Shown: one piece after another, positions 12,907 through 20,478 of the stretch
Layout: each line of letters begins with the position of its first letter
Position numbering within the stretch: position 1 is the first letter of the stretch
Assembly: GCA_900551495.1 (NCBI GenBank)
Contig: URWG01000003.1
Span: forward strand, 1-26,239
Source: an uncultured Eubacteriales bacterium
Lineage (GTDB): Bacteria; Bacillota; Clostridia; Oscillospirales; Oscillospiraceae
Length of the DNA: 26,239 bases
Reading direction: 5' to 3'
Made by a program: the position numbers and the translations under genes
Notes under the pieces: model-generated
Seen by the model: only the letters and a program-made list of their open reading frames with translations
The model's database searches: none
Told to the model about the DNA's origin: nothing

Positions 12907-15369
12907 TTATTTGCGCTGAGAGCGGCGGTGTCTGTGCTGCTGCCGCTTGGAGCGGCGGGCGGGAAGCCGCTTGTCACGCCGCGCCATTTCGTTGTCGAAG
13001 AACAGCAGGAAAAAGCGCATGATCGTCGGGCAGGCAAGCAGCAGCAGCGCCAAGATCAGTCCCGCGCGGAGCGACAGATGCGGAAGCTCAAAGAAGCCCG
13101 GGAGAAACAGCAGCGCGATCAGCACCCCCGCCAGCATGGTAAGAAACACGGCGATCCGCAGCTTTGTAAAGGGCTTGGAAACGTGGTACAGCGTCACAAA
13201 GCCGACCGTCGCCACGACCCAAACGGCAATGGTGTTCAGCTCGGTATCGGGCAGAGCAAAGACCTGCGTAAATATTCCCGCGATGGTCACAAGGACGATA
13301 TTCGTCAGACCGCCGGGCATGGCGCGCCGTACCACGTTGCGCAGGAAGCGCCCCTCGACCCGTGCGTAATTCGGCTCAAGCGCGAGGAAGAAGGACGGCA
13401 CGCCGATGGTCAGCGCACTGATGAGCGAGAGCTGGATCGCCTGCAGAGGATAGGGCATATCAATGAAGAACAGCAGCAGCGTCATCACGAAGGAGAAGAT
13501 GTTCTTGACCAAGAACAGCGACGCGGCACGCTGGATGTTGTTGATAACGCGGCGACCCTCCGCAACGATGTGTGGCATGGCACCGAACTGCGAATCGAGC
13601 AGGACGATCTGCGCGACCTGTGCCGCTGCCTGGCTGCCCGACGCCATCGCAATGCCGCAGTCGGCATCCTTCAGCGCCAAAACGTCATTCACGCCGTCGC
13701 CGGTCATGGCGACCGTGTGCCCCTGCGCCTGCAGTGCGCGGACCAAGCGACGCTTCTGATCCGGTGTGACGCGTCCGAAAACGGTGTATTTCTGCACCGC
13801 CTCGGCAAAGTCACGGTCGGAGACGAGCGTGGAGGTGTCTACATAGCGCTCGGCGTTCTCAATGCCCGCGTTACGTGCGACCTCGCTGACGGTAATGGGG
13901 TTATCGCCGGAGATGACGCGGACGGACACACCCTGCGACGCAAAGTAACGGAACGTGTCACGGGCATCGGGGCGGAGCAGGTTGTTCAGGAAGATCAACG
14001 CGATCGGGGTGACGTGCGCAGGGTCGAGCGTCGGCTCCGGCTCGCGGTCGTAGGCAGCCAGCAGCAGCACGCGGCAGCCCCGCTCCGACCACGGCTCGGC
14101 ATTGCCCCGCACGGTGTCGTAGCGGTCGCCCAGCACGAATTCCGGTGCGCCGACGATATATCTGCCGTGCTCGCCGAAGTCGGCAGCCGACCACTTGGAC
14201 GAGGAGGAGAAGGGAATGCGCTTGACGGCGTGCCACGGGCTTTGCTCGGAGAACTGCTCCGCCATTGCCTTTGCCGTCTCGTTGTCCGGCTCCTCGCCGC
14301 AATAGAACGCGGCGAGAATCTGCTCGATCGCCTCATAATCGAAGCGCTGCGTGTCAAGCGGGAAAATGTCGGAAACCTCCATTTTCGGCTCGGTGACGGT
14401 GCCTGTTTTGTCCACGCATAACACGTCAACATGGGCGAGCGTTTCAATGCAGTTCATGTCCTGCATCAGCACGCGGCTCTTGGTCAACTTCAGGCAGCTC
14501 ACCGCAATGGCGACGCTCGTCAGCAGGTACAGCCCCTCGGGGATCATGCCGATCAGCGCGGCGACGGTATACTGGATGGACTCCTTCAGCGGCAGCCCCT
14601 GAAATACGCTCAGATAATGCCGCAGGAACAGAAAAATGCCCATCGGGATCAGCGCGATACCGACGACGGTAATCAGCCGTGTCAGGGAGAGCATCATTTC
14701 CGACTTTGTGGATTTGACGTTCCGCTTTGCTTCGGCGGCAAGGCGTGCAGCGTAGCTCTCCGCGCCGACGTGCGTGAGCCGGGCACGGCAGCGACCGGAG
14801 ATCACGAAGCTGCCCGATTTCAGCTCGTCGCCCGGACGCTTGATGATGGCGTCGGCTTCACCGGTCAGCAGCGACTCGTTGACCTGCATCTCGCCGGTGC
14901 AGACCACCGCATCGGCGCAGATCTGGTCGCCCGCCGAGAATTCGACAATATCGTCACGCACGAGCTGGTCGGTGCGGACGGGTACGCGCTGCCCGCTCCG
15001 AACGGCGCGTACCGTCCCCGCCGAGACGAGGGTCAGCTTATCGACCGCACGCTTGGCGCGGATCTCCTGAAAAATGCCGATCACGGTGTTGGCGACGGCG
15101 ATAATCAGGAAGGTCATATTCTTAAACGAGCCGACGACGGCAAGCGCGACCGCCAGCACGATAAAAATAAGGTTAAAGAAGGTAAAGGTATTCTCCTTGA
15201 TGATCTGCCGTTCGGATTTGGTATTGGATTTCGGCGAAATATTGCGCAGCCCGCCCTTTTGTCGGAGGGAGACCTCCTGCGCGGACAGACCCTCCTCCGG
15301 CGAGACGACCGCGACGGGAATGCTGCGCCTCCGCTCGCCGATGAGGGAGTAGGCTCTTTTCTCTTTCAT
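12907..15369 (-). CDS. P-type cation-transporting ATPase (E1-E2)
   Basis: An 820-residue P-type ATPase of the inner membrane. Visible signatures are the actuator TGE (VNESLLTGEAD), the phosphorylated aspartate D320 in DKTGT, and the hinge MTGDGVNDVLALKDADCGIAM. The membrane proline motif is IPEGLYLL. It has an N-terminal membrane pair, a central pair and a C-terminal bundle ending in a strongly basic tail (RRSKRQQHRHRR). The transported ion cannot be read from the sequence; Ca2+, Mg2+ or K+ are all possible for this Firmicutes group. The start at 15369 matches MKEKRAYSLIG and an upstream GGAG; the longer open frame reaching 15573 overlaps the rplS promoter and has no support. Confidence 0.88.
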   Translation of the reverse strand: MKEKRAYSLIGERRRSIPVAVVSPEEGLSAQEVSLRQKGGLRNISPKSNTKSERQIIKENTFTFFNLIFIVLAVALAVVGSFKNMTFLIIAVANTVIGIFQEIRAKRAVDKLTLVSAGTVRAVRSGQRVPVRTDQLVRDDIVEFSAGDQICADAVVCTGEMQVNESLLTGEADAIIKRPGDELKSGSFVISGRCRARLTHVGAESYAARLAAEAKRNVKSTKSEMMLSLTRLITVVGIALIPMGIFLFLRHYLSVFQGLPLKESIQYTVAALIGMIPEGLYLLTSVAIAVSCLKLTKSRVLMQDMNCIETLAHVDVLCVDKTGTVTEPKMEVSDIFPLDTQRFDYEAIEQILAAFYCGEEPDNETAKAMAEQFSEQSPWHAVKRIPFSSSSKWSAADFGEHGRYIVGAPEFVLGDRYDTVRGNAEPWSERGCRVLLLAAYDREPEPTLDPAHVTPIALIFLNNLLRPDARDTFRYFASQGVSVRVISGDNPITVSEVARNAGIENAERYVDTSTLVSDRDFAEAVQKYTVFGRVTPDQKRRLVRALQAQGHTVAMTGDGVNDVLALKDADCGIAMASGSQAAAQVAQIVLLDSQFGAMPHIVAEGRRVINNIQRAASLFLVKNIFSFVMTLLLFFIDMPYPLQAIQLSLISALTIGVPSFFLALEPNYARVEGRFLRNVVRRAMPGGLTNIVLVTIAGIFTQVFALPDTELNTIAVWVVATVGFVTLYHVSKPFTKLRIAVFLTMLAGVLIALLFLPGFFELPHLSLRAGLILALLLLACPTIMRFFLLFFDNEMARRDKRLPARRSKRQQHRHRRSQRK

Positions 15370-15399
15370 AGAAAACGCTCCGTTTTTGATTCTACGGGC

Positions 15400-15405
15400 A
15401 TTATA
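15400..15405 (-). promoter_or_regulatory. Extended -10 of the P-type ATPase promoter
   Basis: Minus strand reads TGTGC then a perfect TATAAT (15400-15405), an extended -10. No strong -35 is seen at 16-18 nt. Predicted start about 24 nt before the start codon. Confidence 0.55.
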
Positions 15406-15492
15406 GCACAAGTGAGCGGAAAAAACATCATCGGATCGGGAAAAAGTTGTAAATAATCTGCAAAATCGCGCGGAAATAATTCGAAAAAGGGC

Positions 15493-15521
15493 TTGATTTT
15501 TGACGCTCGATATGCTAAAAT
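15493..15521 (+). promoter_or_regulatory. Promoter of rplS
   Basis: TTGATT (15493-15498), 17-nt spacer ending TGC (extended -10), TAAAAT (15516-15521). The roughly 75-nt leader that follows (about 15528-15603) has GGGCG/CGCC complementarity and could hold an L19-type autoregulatory leader, but I cannot fold it to confirm. Confidence 0.65.
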
Positions 15522-15603
15522 ACATCGGTCTGCAAATGGGCGGTCCTCTGCGCGGCGCGGTCAACGTCGGCATGAACGCCTAATAAACAAGGAGGACACA
15601 GCT

Positions 15604-15945
15604 ATGGATCTGATGAAGGCTCTGACCAGCCAGTACATGAAGGAAGAACTGCCGCAGATGAACGTCGGCGACACCGTTCGTGTTCATGTCAAGATTAAGG
15701 AAGGCGCTCGTGAAAGAGTGCAGGCGTTTGAGGGAACCATCATTGCCCGCAAGCATGGCGGCATTGAGGAATCCATCACCGTTCGCCGTCTGAGCTACGG
15801 CGTCGGCTGCGAGAAGGTTTTCCCCGTTCATTCGCCCAACATCGTGAAGGTCGAAACCGTTCGCCGCGGCAAGGTTCGCCGTGCGAAGCTGTACTACCTG
15901 CGCGACCGTCTCGGCAAGGCTGCCAAGGTCAAGGAGAGAGTCTGA
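15604..15945 (+). CDS. rplS: 50S ribosomal protein L19
   Basis: A 113-residue L19, a component of the large ribosomal subunit at the interface with 30S. Recognised by VGDTVRVHVKIKEGARERVQ, FEGTIIARKHGG, ITVRRLSYGVGCEKVFPVHSP and KVRRAKLYYLRDRLGKAAKVKE. Length is normal. The start at 15604 follows a perfect AAGGAGG at 15589-15595. It appears monocistronic, with its own promoter and terminator; the usual neighbours trmD and rimM are not present. Confidence 0.97.
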   Translation: MDLMKALTSQYMKEELPQMNVGDTVRVHVKIKEGARERVQAFEGTIIARKHGGIEESITVRRLSYGVGCEKVFPVHSPNIVKVETVRRGKVRRAKLYYLRDRLGKAAKVKERV

Positions 15946-15956
15946 TCGAAACAATT

Positions 15957-15990
15957 CCCCGTGCATCATCCGATGCACGGGGTTTGTTTT
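15957..15990 (+). terminator. Terminator of rplS, upstream copy
   Basis: CCCCGTGCATC / GATGCACGGGG hairpin followed by TTTGTTTT. The same 34 nt recur at 16301-16334. Confidence 0.8.
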
Positions 15991-16269
15991 CAGACTGCCA
16001 AAAAAGTCCGTAACCGTCAAAATCGGTTTACTTTTTAATTGAATTCCGTTCTTTGCGTTTTGATTTACAAAAACAGAGTATTCCGAACTCTATAGTGCAA
16101 AAAAATACTTGCTTCGCAAGGATTTTGACTTACTGCGCAACTCACGCTCCTGCGCAGCCGTTCGCGACGAAGGAGCGTTACGGATGCGGCGTGCCCCTTG
16201 CGGGTATACCGTACCTATGTACGCCGACGGGCGTGAGTTTCTTGTCTTCCGAACTTTTTGGCAGCCTGT
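15991..16269. mobile_element. MITE-like element with terminal inverted repeats between duplicated terminators
   Basis: Most of the 444-bp gap between rplS and dnaX, with no credible gene. The ends are CAGACTGCCAAAAAAGTC (15991-16008) and GAACTTTTTGGCAGCCTG (16252-16269), an imperfect 18-bp inverted repeat. Inside, AACTCACGC (16139-16147) pairs perfectly with GCGTGAGTT (16231-16239), giving a nested palindrome. No transposase is encoded, and the small open frames inside are GC-rich chance translations. Confidence 0.55.
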
Positions 16270-16270
16270 C

Positions 16271-16298
16271 AGCGTGTCAAAAGTTTTTTCGACACGCT
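16271..16298. repeat. AGCGTGTC/GACACGCT hairpin repeat
   Basis: Perfect 8-bp stem with a 12-nt A/T loop between the inverted-repeat element and the second terminator copy. Read on the minus strand (AGCGTGTCGAAAAAACTTTT) it matches AGCGTGTCGAAGAACTT at 11190-11206, so the same repeat family occurs in both gaps. Confidence 0.6.
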
Positions 16299-16300
16299 GT

Positions 16301-16337
16301 CCCCGTGCATCATCCGATGCACGGGGTTTGTTTTTTT
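16301..16337 (+). terminator. Terminator hairpin, downstream copy before dnaX
   Basis: Same 34-nt hairpin as at 15957, with a longer T tract (TTTGTTTTTTT). It abuts the putative dnaX -35 (16339-16344). Confidence 0.75.
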
Positions 16338-16338
16338 G

Positions 16339-16367
16339 TTGCTTTTTTCGGGGAAATCGAGTATACT
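16339..16367 (+). promoter_or_regulatory. Probable promoter of dnaX
   Basis: TATACT (16362-16367) with TTGCTT (16339-16344) 17 nt upstream. The start would be near 16374, leaving a leader barely long enough for GGAGGTG at 16377-16383. Confidence 0.5.
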
Positions 16368-16389
16368 GAAAACTATGGAGGTGAACGGA

Positions 16390-17997
16390 ATGTATCAGGC
16401 GCTTTATCGGAAATACCGCCCGCAGACCTTTGACGACGTGGTCGGGCAGCAGGGTGTGACGCAGACGCTGAAAAATCAGATCGTCAGCGGACGCCTGAGC
16501 CATGCGTACCTGTTCACCGGAACGCGCGGAACGGGCAAGACCTCCTGCGCGAAGATCCTTGCCAAGGCGGTCAACTGTGAAAATCCGATCGACGGCAATC
16601 CCTGTAACTGCTGCCCCGCCTGCCGCAGCATCGACAGCGGCGCCTGTATGGACGTGCTGGAGATCGACGCGGCATCCAACAACGGTGTGGATAATGTCCG
16701 TGCGCTGCGCGACGACGCGATCTATACGCCGAGCGAGGTCAAAATGCGGGTGTATATTATTGACGAGGTGCATATGCTCTCCATCAGTGCGTTCAATGCG
16801 CTGCTGAAGATCATCGAGGAGCCGCCCGAGCACCTGCTGTTCATCCTCGCAACCACCGAGCTGCACAAGGTCCCCGCGACCATCCTTTCGCGCTGCCAGC
16901 GCTTCTCGTTCCGCAGACTGCTGCCGGAGGACATCGTTGATCGGCTGAATTATATCGCTTATCAGGAGCATATCGAGCTTGAGGCGGACGGCGCGGCGTT
17001 TTTGGCGCGGCTTGCCGACGGCGGAATGCGTGACGCGGTGAGCCTGCTTGACCAGTGCGCCTCTGCGGTCAACGGCGCGGTCACGACGGAGGAGATCTGC
17101 CGCGTGCTGGGCTTTACGGCGGCGCGAAAGACTGCCGAGCTGATGCAGGCGGTCGGGGAGCACAATGCACCCGCAGCGCTGACCGTGTTCAGCGAGCAAT
17201 ATGCCGAGGGCAAGGACCTTGCGGCAATGCTCGACGAGCTGTGTGCCGTGGCGCGGGACCTGCTGATCCTCCGCACCGCGCCGAAGGGCGGCGTGAACCT
17301 CATCTCGGGTATTTGTACGCAGCAGGAGCTGAAAGCGCTGCTCCCGTTGTTCAGCGCGGGGGAGCTGCTGCGCGTGACGTCGATTCTGCGTGATGCGGCA
17401 GCGGGCTTCAATACCAGCGCGAACCGACGGATCGATGCCGAGCTTGCCCTGCTTCGCCTGTGTGAGCCGGAGGCAAAGCTGGATGCGCAGTCGCTCAGCG
17501 CCCGTATCAGCCGTTTGGAGGATAGATTGGCAGGCGGTTTCGTGCCTGCAGCGGCGCCCGCTCCCGCCCCCATTCGGGAGGAGCCGCAGCAGGCGGAGCA
17601 GACCCCGCCTCGGAAGGAGACACCGCCCGAGCCGCAGGAGCCTGTACCGCAGCCGAAGCGCGACGAAACGCCCGACGGCTTTTGGCAGAAGTTAGTCGAA
17701 CGGCTGCATCAGACGCTCAAGCGCTCGGTCGGCTGCCTGTTTACGACGGGCGAGGATTCGCCGGTGCGCGGACAGGTGAGCGGAGATCGACTGCTGCTCG
17801 ATTGCCGCACCCCGCTGGCAAAGCAGCTCGTCGGTGTGCCGGAGACACTGCAAATGATCGGCGAGAGCGCGTCGGCACTGCTGGGACGCAAAGTGACAGC
17901 ACGGCTTGCGGAAGCCGAAAAGCAGACGGAAAACCCGAATTTCAACAAACTGATGGACTTCGCACGGGAGCATCCCGACATTGTGGAGCTGAAATAA
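16390..17997 (+). CDS. dnaX: DNA polymerase III subunit gamma/tau
   Basis: A 535-residue clamp-loader subunit. It starts MYQALYRKYRPQTFDDVVGQ; Walker A GTRGTGKT is at residues 44-51, the zinc ligands C63, C72, C75 and C78 follow, and the Walker B IIDEVHML is at 123-130. The SRC arginine-finger motif is in ILSRCQRF. A Pro/Glu-rich linker spans roughly residues 430-480 before the tau-type C-terminal domain. The start at 16390 is preferred over an in-frame ATG at 16375 because GGAGGTG at 16377-16383 serves it. Followed by ybaB and recR, the standard recombination/replication order in Firmicutes. Confidence 0.95.
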   Translation: MYQALYRKYRPQTFDDVVGQQGVTQTLKNQIVSGRLSHAYLFTGTRGTGKTSCAKILAKAVNCENPIDGNPCNCCPACRSIDSGACMDVLEIDAASNNGVDNVRALRDDAIYTPSEVKMRVYIIDEVHMLSISAFNALLKIIEEPPEHLLFILATTELHKVPATILSRCQRFSFRRLLPEDIVDRLNYIAYQEHIELEADGAAFLARLADGGMRDAVSLLDQCASAVNGAVTTEEICRVLGFTAARKTAELMQAVGEHNAPAALTVFSEQYAEGKDLAAMLDELCAVARDLLILRTAPKGGVNLISGICTQQELKALLPLFSAGELLRVTSILRDAAAGFNTSANRRIDAELALLRLCEPEAKLDAQSLSARISRLEDRLAGGFVPAAAPAPAPIREEPQQAEQTPPRKETPPEPQEPVPQPKRDETPDGFWQKLVERLHQTLKRSVGCLFTTGEDSPVRGQVSGDRLLLDCRTPLAKQLVGVPETLQMIGESASALLGRKVTARLAEAEKQTENPNFNKLMDFAREHPDIVELK

Positions 17998-18032
17998 ATA
18001 ACAACACGATAAATTTGAAGGAGAGTACGGCA

Positions 18033-18386
18033 ATGGCAAAAGGCGGATACCGCGGCGGTATGGGCGGCGGCATGAACATGAATATGATCAAGCAGGCACA
18101 GAAAATGCAGCAGGATATGCTGAAAATACAGGAGGAAATGGAGACGAAGGAGTACGAGGCGACCGTCGGCGGCGGTGTCGTCAAGGCGAGCGTCAACGGC
18201 AAGCATGAGGTCGTCAGCCTGACCATTGCGCCCGAGGCGGTCGATCCCGACGATGTTGAAATGCTTCAGGATATGATCGTCGGCGCGGTCAACGAGGCAA
18301 TGCGCAAGGCGGATGCGGAGGCGGCACAGAGCATGTCGAAGCTGACCGGCGGACTGAACCTCGGCGGCTTGGGCGGACTGTTCTGA
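18033..18386 (+). CDS. YbaB/EbfC family nucleoid-associated protein
   Basis: A 117-residue DNA-binding protein of the YbaB/EbfC family, which form tweezer-like dimers on DNA. It has a Gly/Met-rich start (KGGYRGGMGGGMNMN), the helical KQAQKMQQDMLKIQEEMETKEY, the core VGGGVVKASVNGKHEVVSLTI and a Gly/Leu tail. RBS AAGGAGAG around 18018-18025. It lies 35 nt after dnaX and overlaps recR by 1 nt (TGATG), so the three are co-translated. Confidence 0.95.
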   Translation: MAKGGYRGGMGGGMNMNMIKQAQKMQQDMLKIQEEMETKEYEATVGGGVVKASVNGKHEVVSLTIAPEAVDPDDVEMLQDMIVGAVNEAMRKADAEAAQSMSKLTGGLNLGGLGGLF

Positions 18387-18985
18387 TGCGGTATTTTCCC
18401 GCCGCATTGGAGCGGCTGACAGAGCAATTCGCAAAGCTCCCCGGGATCGGCGGCAAGACGGCGCAGCGGCTGGCGTTCTACCTGCTGAGCCTGCCGGAGG
18501 ACGAGGTCGCAGAGTTTGCCGCCGTGCTTGCCGAGGCAAAAAAATCGGTGCATTTCTGCCCCGTCTGTCAGAATTTGACGGACCGCGACATCTGCCCGAT
18601 CTGTGACGACGACAGCCGCGACCACGGCGTGATCTGCGTGGTCGCCGACCCGAAGGACGTGATCGCCATGGAGCGTGCCCGCGAATTTTCGGGCGTTTAT
18701 CATGTACTCCACGGGGTAATTTCGCCCCTTAACCACATCGGACCGGACGATATTCGGATTCGGGAGCTTCTGAATCGTGTCGCGAAGGGCGGTGTGCGCG
18801 AGGTCATCATGGCGACCAACCCCGATACCGAGGGCGAGGCGACGGCAATGTATATCTCCCGTCTCCTGCGACCGATGGAAGTGCGTGTTACACGTCTTGC
18901 ATACGGCATCCCCGTCGGGAGCCAGTTGGAATATGCCGACGAGGTGACGCTCCTGCGCGCGCTGGAGGGCAGACAGGATATTTGA
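18386..18985 (+). CDS. recR: Recombination mediator protein RecR
   Basis: A 199-residue RecR, which with RecFO loads RecA onto SSB-coated gaps. The helix-hairpin-helix is KLPGIGGKTAQRLAF (17-31), the zinc finger uses C58, C61, C70 and C73, and the Toprim domain spans about 80-175 with VVADPKD and ATNPDTEGE. The start overlaps the ybaB stop. Full length. Confidence 0.96.
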   Translation: MRYFPAALERLTEQFAKLPGIGGKTAQRLAFYLLSLPEDEVAEFAAVLAEAKKSVHFCPVCQNLTDRDICPICDDDSRDHGVICVVADPKDVIAMERAREFSGVYHVLHGVISPLNHIGPDDIRIRELLNRVAKGGVREVIMATNPDTEGEATAMYISRLLRPMEVRVTRLAYGIPVGSQLEYADEVTLLRALEGRQDI

Positions 18986-19004
18986 GCAATACGCAACTCG
19001 TCGA

Positions 19005-19050
19005 AAAACGAGCTTCCCGCAGTGCACTTTTGCTGCGGAAAGCTCGTTTT
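19005..19050. terminator. Bidirectional terminator between recR and spoVT
   Basis: AAAACGAGCTTCCCGCAG (19005-19022) pairs with CTGCGGAAAGCTCGTTTT (19033-19050), one mismatch in 18 bp, with flanking A and T runs serving both convergent genes. Confidence 0.85.
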
Positions 19051-19088
19051 CTTGCATGGATATACGGACTTTTGATTGGATAGTTGTA

Positions 19089-19631
19089 TCAGTTTTCCAT
19101 CTGCCGCCCGAGGAAGCCCGCGACGGTCTGCGCAAGCTTCTGCTCGGACTCCTCGGGTGCGGCGTCGTTTTCGCCCATCAGCAGCATGACGCAGCCCATC
19201 AGATCGCCCTCGGAGATGATCGGCGCCGCGACGCCGAGATGGTACCGCTCGACGGACTCGGCGGGACGAAGGCGTGCGTCGCCTGTGCGATAGCGGTAGC
19301 TCTTGCGCTGCTCCATGATCTGCTCCAGCTCGGCGGAGTTGCGCTTTTCCAACAGCTCCCGCTTCGGCGCACCCGCAACGGCAATGATCGTGTCACGGTC
19401 GGCGACCGCCGCAATATGACCGGTGTTTTTCCCGATGGACTCGCAGATTTGTGCCGCAAAGCTTTGCAGCTCGCCCATCGGGGAATACTTCTTGAAAATA
19501 ACCTCCCCGTCCCGCTCCGTATAAATCTCCAACGGGTCGCCCTCGCGGATACGGAGGGTGCGGCGAATTTCTTTGGGTATGACGACGCGACCGAGGTCAT
19601 CGATGCGTCGGACAATGCCGGTAGCTTTCAT
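19089..19631 (-). CDS. spoVT: Stage V sporulation protein T (SpoVT)
   Basis: A 180-residue transcriptional regulator of forespore gene expression in endospore formers. The N-terminal swapped-hairpin AbrB domain is textbook (MKATGIVRRIDDLGRVVIPKEIRR), and a GAF-like domain covers about residues 55-178 (GHIAAVADRDTIIAVAG, GVAAPIISEGDLMGCVML). The ATG at 19631 is chosen over an upstream TTG at 19637 because GGGAGA lies 9 nt before the ATG and only 3 nt before the TTG, and because homologues begin MKATGIVRR. Indicates a sporulating Clostridia host. Confidence 0.94.
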   Translation of the reverse strand: MKATGIVRRIDDLGRVVIPKEIRRTLRIREGDPLEIYTERDGEVIFKKYSPMGELQSFAAQICESIGKNTGHIAAVADRDTIIAVAGAPKRELLEKRNSAELEQIMEQRKSYRYRTGDARLRPAESVERYHLGVAAPIISEGDLMGCVMLLMGENDAAPEESEQKLAQTVAGFLGRQMEN

Positions 19632-19883
19632 ATTCAAAAATCTCCCTCTTGTGCTTGAATTGTACAGGGGTATTGTTTGCCGAAAAAGGGAGATTATACA
19701 GCGGCACTTTCTGCCAAATCAAGCGGCTGCGCGAAGTCAAAAAACGTCGGCGTTCTTTACGGCGTACATTGCGGACAAAATCCGACGAAATTTAGACGCG
19801 GCGGCGGTCGGAGGCTTTGCACACGGCATATTGCGCGCCAAAGCAAAACGAGGGATATTCCGAAGGTATTGAAGAATAAAAAC
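19632..19883. other. Intergenic region upstream of spoVT, no supported gene
   Basis: About 250 nt. Minus-strand TACAAT at 19659-19664 may be the spoVT -10, without a convincing -35. Two overlapping open frames occur on the plus strand, but they start at weak codons, run into the terminator stem at 19884, and encode basic low-complexity peptides, so I do not call them. Confidence 0.4.
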
Positions 19884-19930
19884 GCACCTGCGGAGCGGTC
19901 ACAGCCGCTCCGCAGGTGCATTTAATTTTT
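19884..19930. terminator. Strong bidirectional terminator downstream of the small secreted protein gene
   Basis: GCACCTGCGGAGCGG (19884-19898) / CCGCTCCGCAGGTGC (19905-19919), a perfect 15-bp stem. T runs exist both ways (minus GTTTTTATTC, plus ATTTAATTTTT). It ends the minus-strand transcript whose last gene stops at 19984. Confidence 0.85.
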
Positions 19931-19983
19931 CAGCGCGGCGCGGGTTGCGTATGTATTACGCCGTGCACGTTGTGCGCTTTTGC

Positions 19984-20394
19984 TCAGGTATAGTCGTAAA
20001 TACGGGACATACTATCGGACTCGACGAAGCTGCCGTTGGAGTCGTAAATGGAGAAGGTGGCGATAAAGCGGTATTTATAACCGCGATAAACCGCCCACTG
20101 CTCATCTAAGACGACCATATCCTTGCCGCTTTTTGTCCACGAAGTGACATAGACCCAGCTCCCGTTGGAATACTGTTGGAGCGTACCGGTAATTTTGATT
20201 GTCACATTGCTCCAAGCAATGCATCTTGCGTAACAACTTGCAATGCCTGTGCTTTCGTCAATGTCAAAGCCAATCGCTATCGAACGAATTTTCTTATAGC
20301 ATGGTTCAACGGGTTCGATTACTGCCGCCGCAGCAGGAAGGGTGAGTGAGCATACCAGTACGACTACCAGCAAAAGACATACGATTTTTTTCAT
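19984..20394 (-). CDS. Small secreted protein of unknown function
   Basis: A 136-residue protein with a clear Sec signal peptide (MKKIVCLLLVVVLVCSLTLP, then AAAA; cleavage around residues 23-24). The mature part is about 112 residues, rich in aromatics and beta-strand-like stretches (NVTIKITGTLQQYSNGSW, YKYRFIATFSIYDSNGS). It resembles short secreted Clostridia proteins of DUF6147 type, but this is an impression, not a match. RBS AGGAGA at 20401-20406. GC content is visibly lower than in the housekeeping genes. It has its own upstream copy of the GTTGCAA-N15-GTCTT motif. Confidence 0.75.
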   Translation of the reverse strand: MKKIVCLLLVVVLVCSLTLPAAAAVIEPVEPCYKKIRSIAIGFDIDESTGIASCYARCIAWSNVTIKITGTLQQYSNGSWVYVTSWTKSGKDMVVLDEQWAVYRGYKYRFIATFSIYDSNGSFVESDSMSRIYDYT

Positions 20395-20438
20395 TTGTGC
20401 TCTCCTATTCTTTATTTTAGGGATACGTAGTCATACCC

Positions 20439-20474
20439 CTATATATAAAGACAAATGAAAAGCGGATTTGCAAC
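20439..20474 (-). promoter_or_regulatory. Putative ECF-type promoter P1 of the small secreted protein
   Basis: Minus strand: GTTGCAA (20468-20474), 15 nt, GTCTT (20448-20452), then TATATATAG. Identical element layout and spacing to P2 and P3. Resembles ECF-sigma promoters with a TGCAA-type -35 and a GTC-type -10. Leader about 45 nt. Confidence 0.55.
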
Positions 20475-20478
20475 TGAT

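Noticed and set aside
15412..15417. Single TGAGCG near the P-type ATPase promoter as a DeoR operator
   Set aside because: Only one unit without a 10-bp partner; a 6-mer is expected by chance.
16053..16433. Small open frames within the rplS-dnaX gap
   Set aside because: They lie inside an inverted-repeat element and run through the terminator and into the dnaX start in the wrong frame.
19558..19925. Two overlapping plus-strand small open frames upstream of spoVT
   Set aside because: One begins inside spoVT antisense and the other from TTG and runs into a terminator stem; no RBS or domain.
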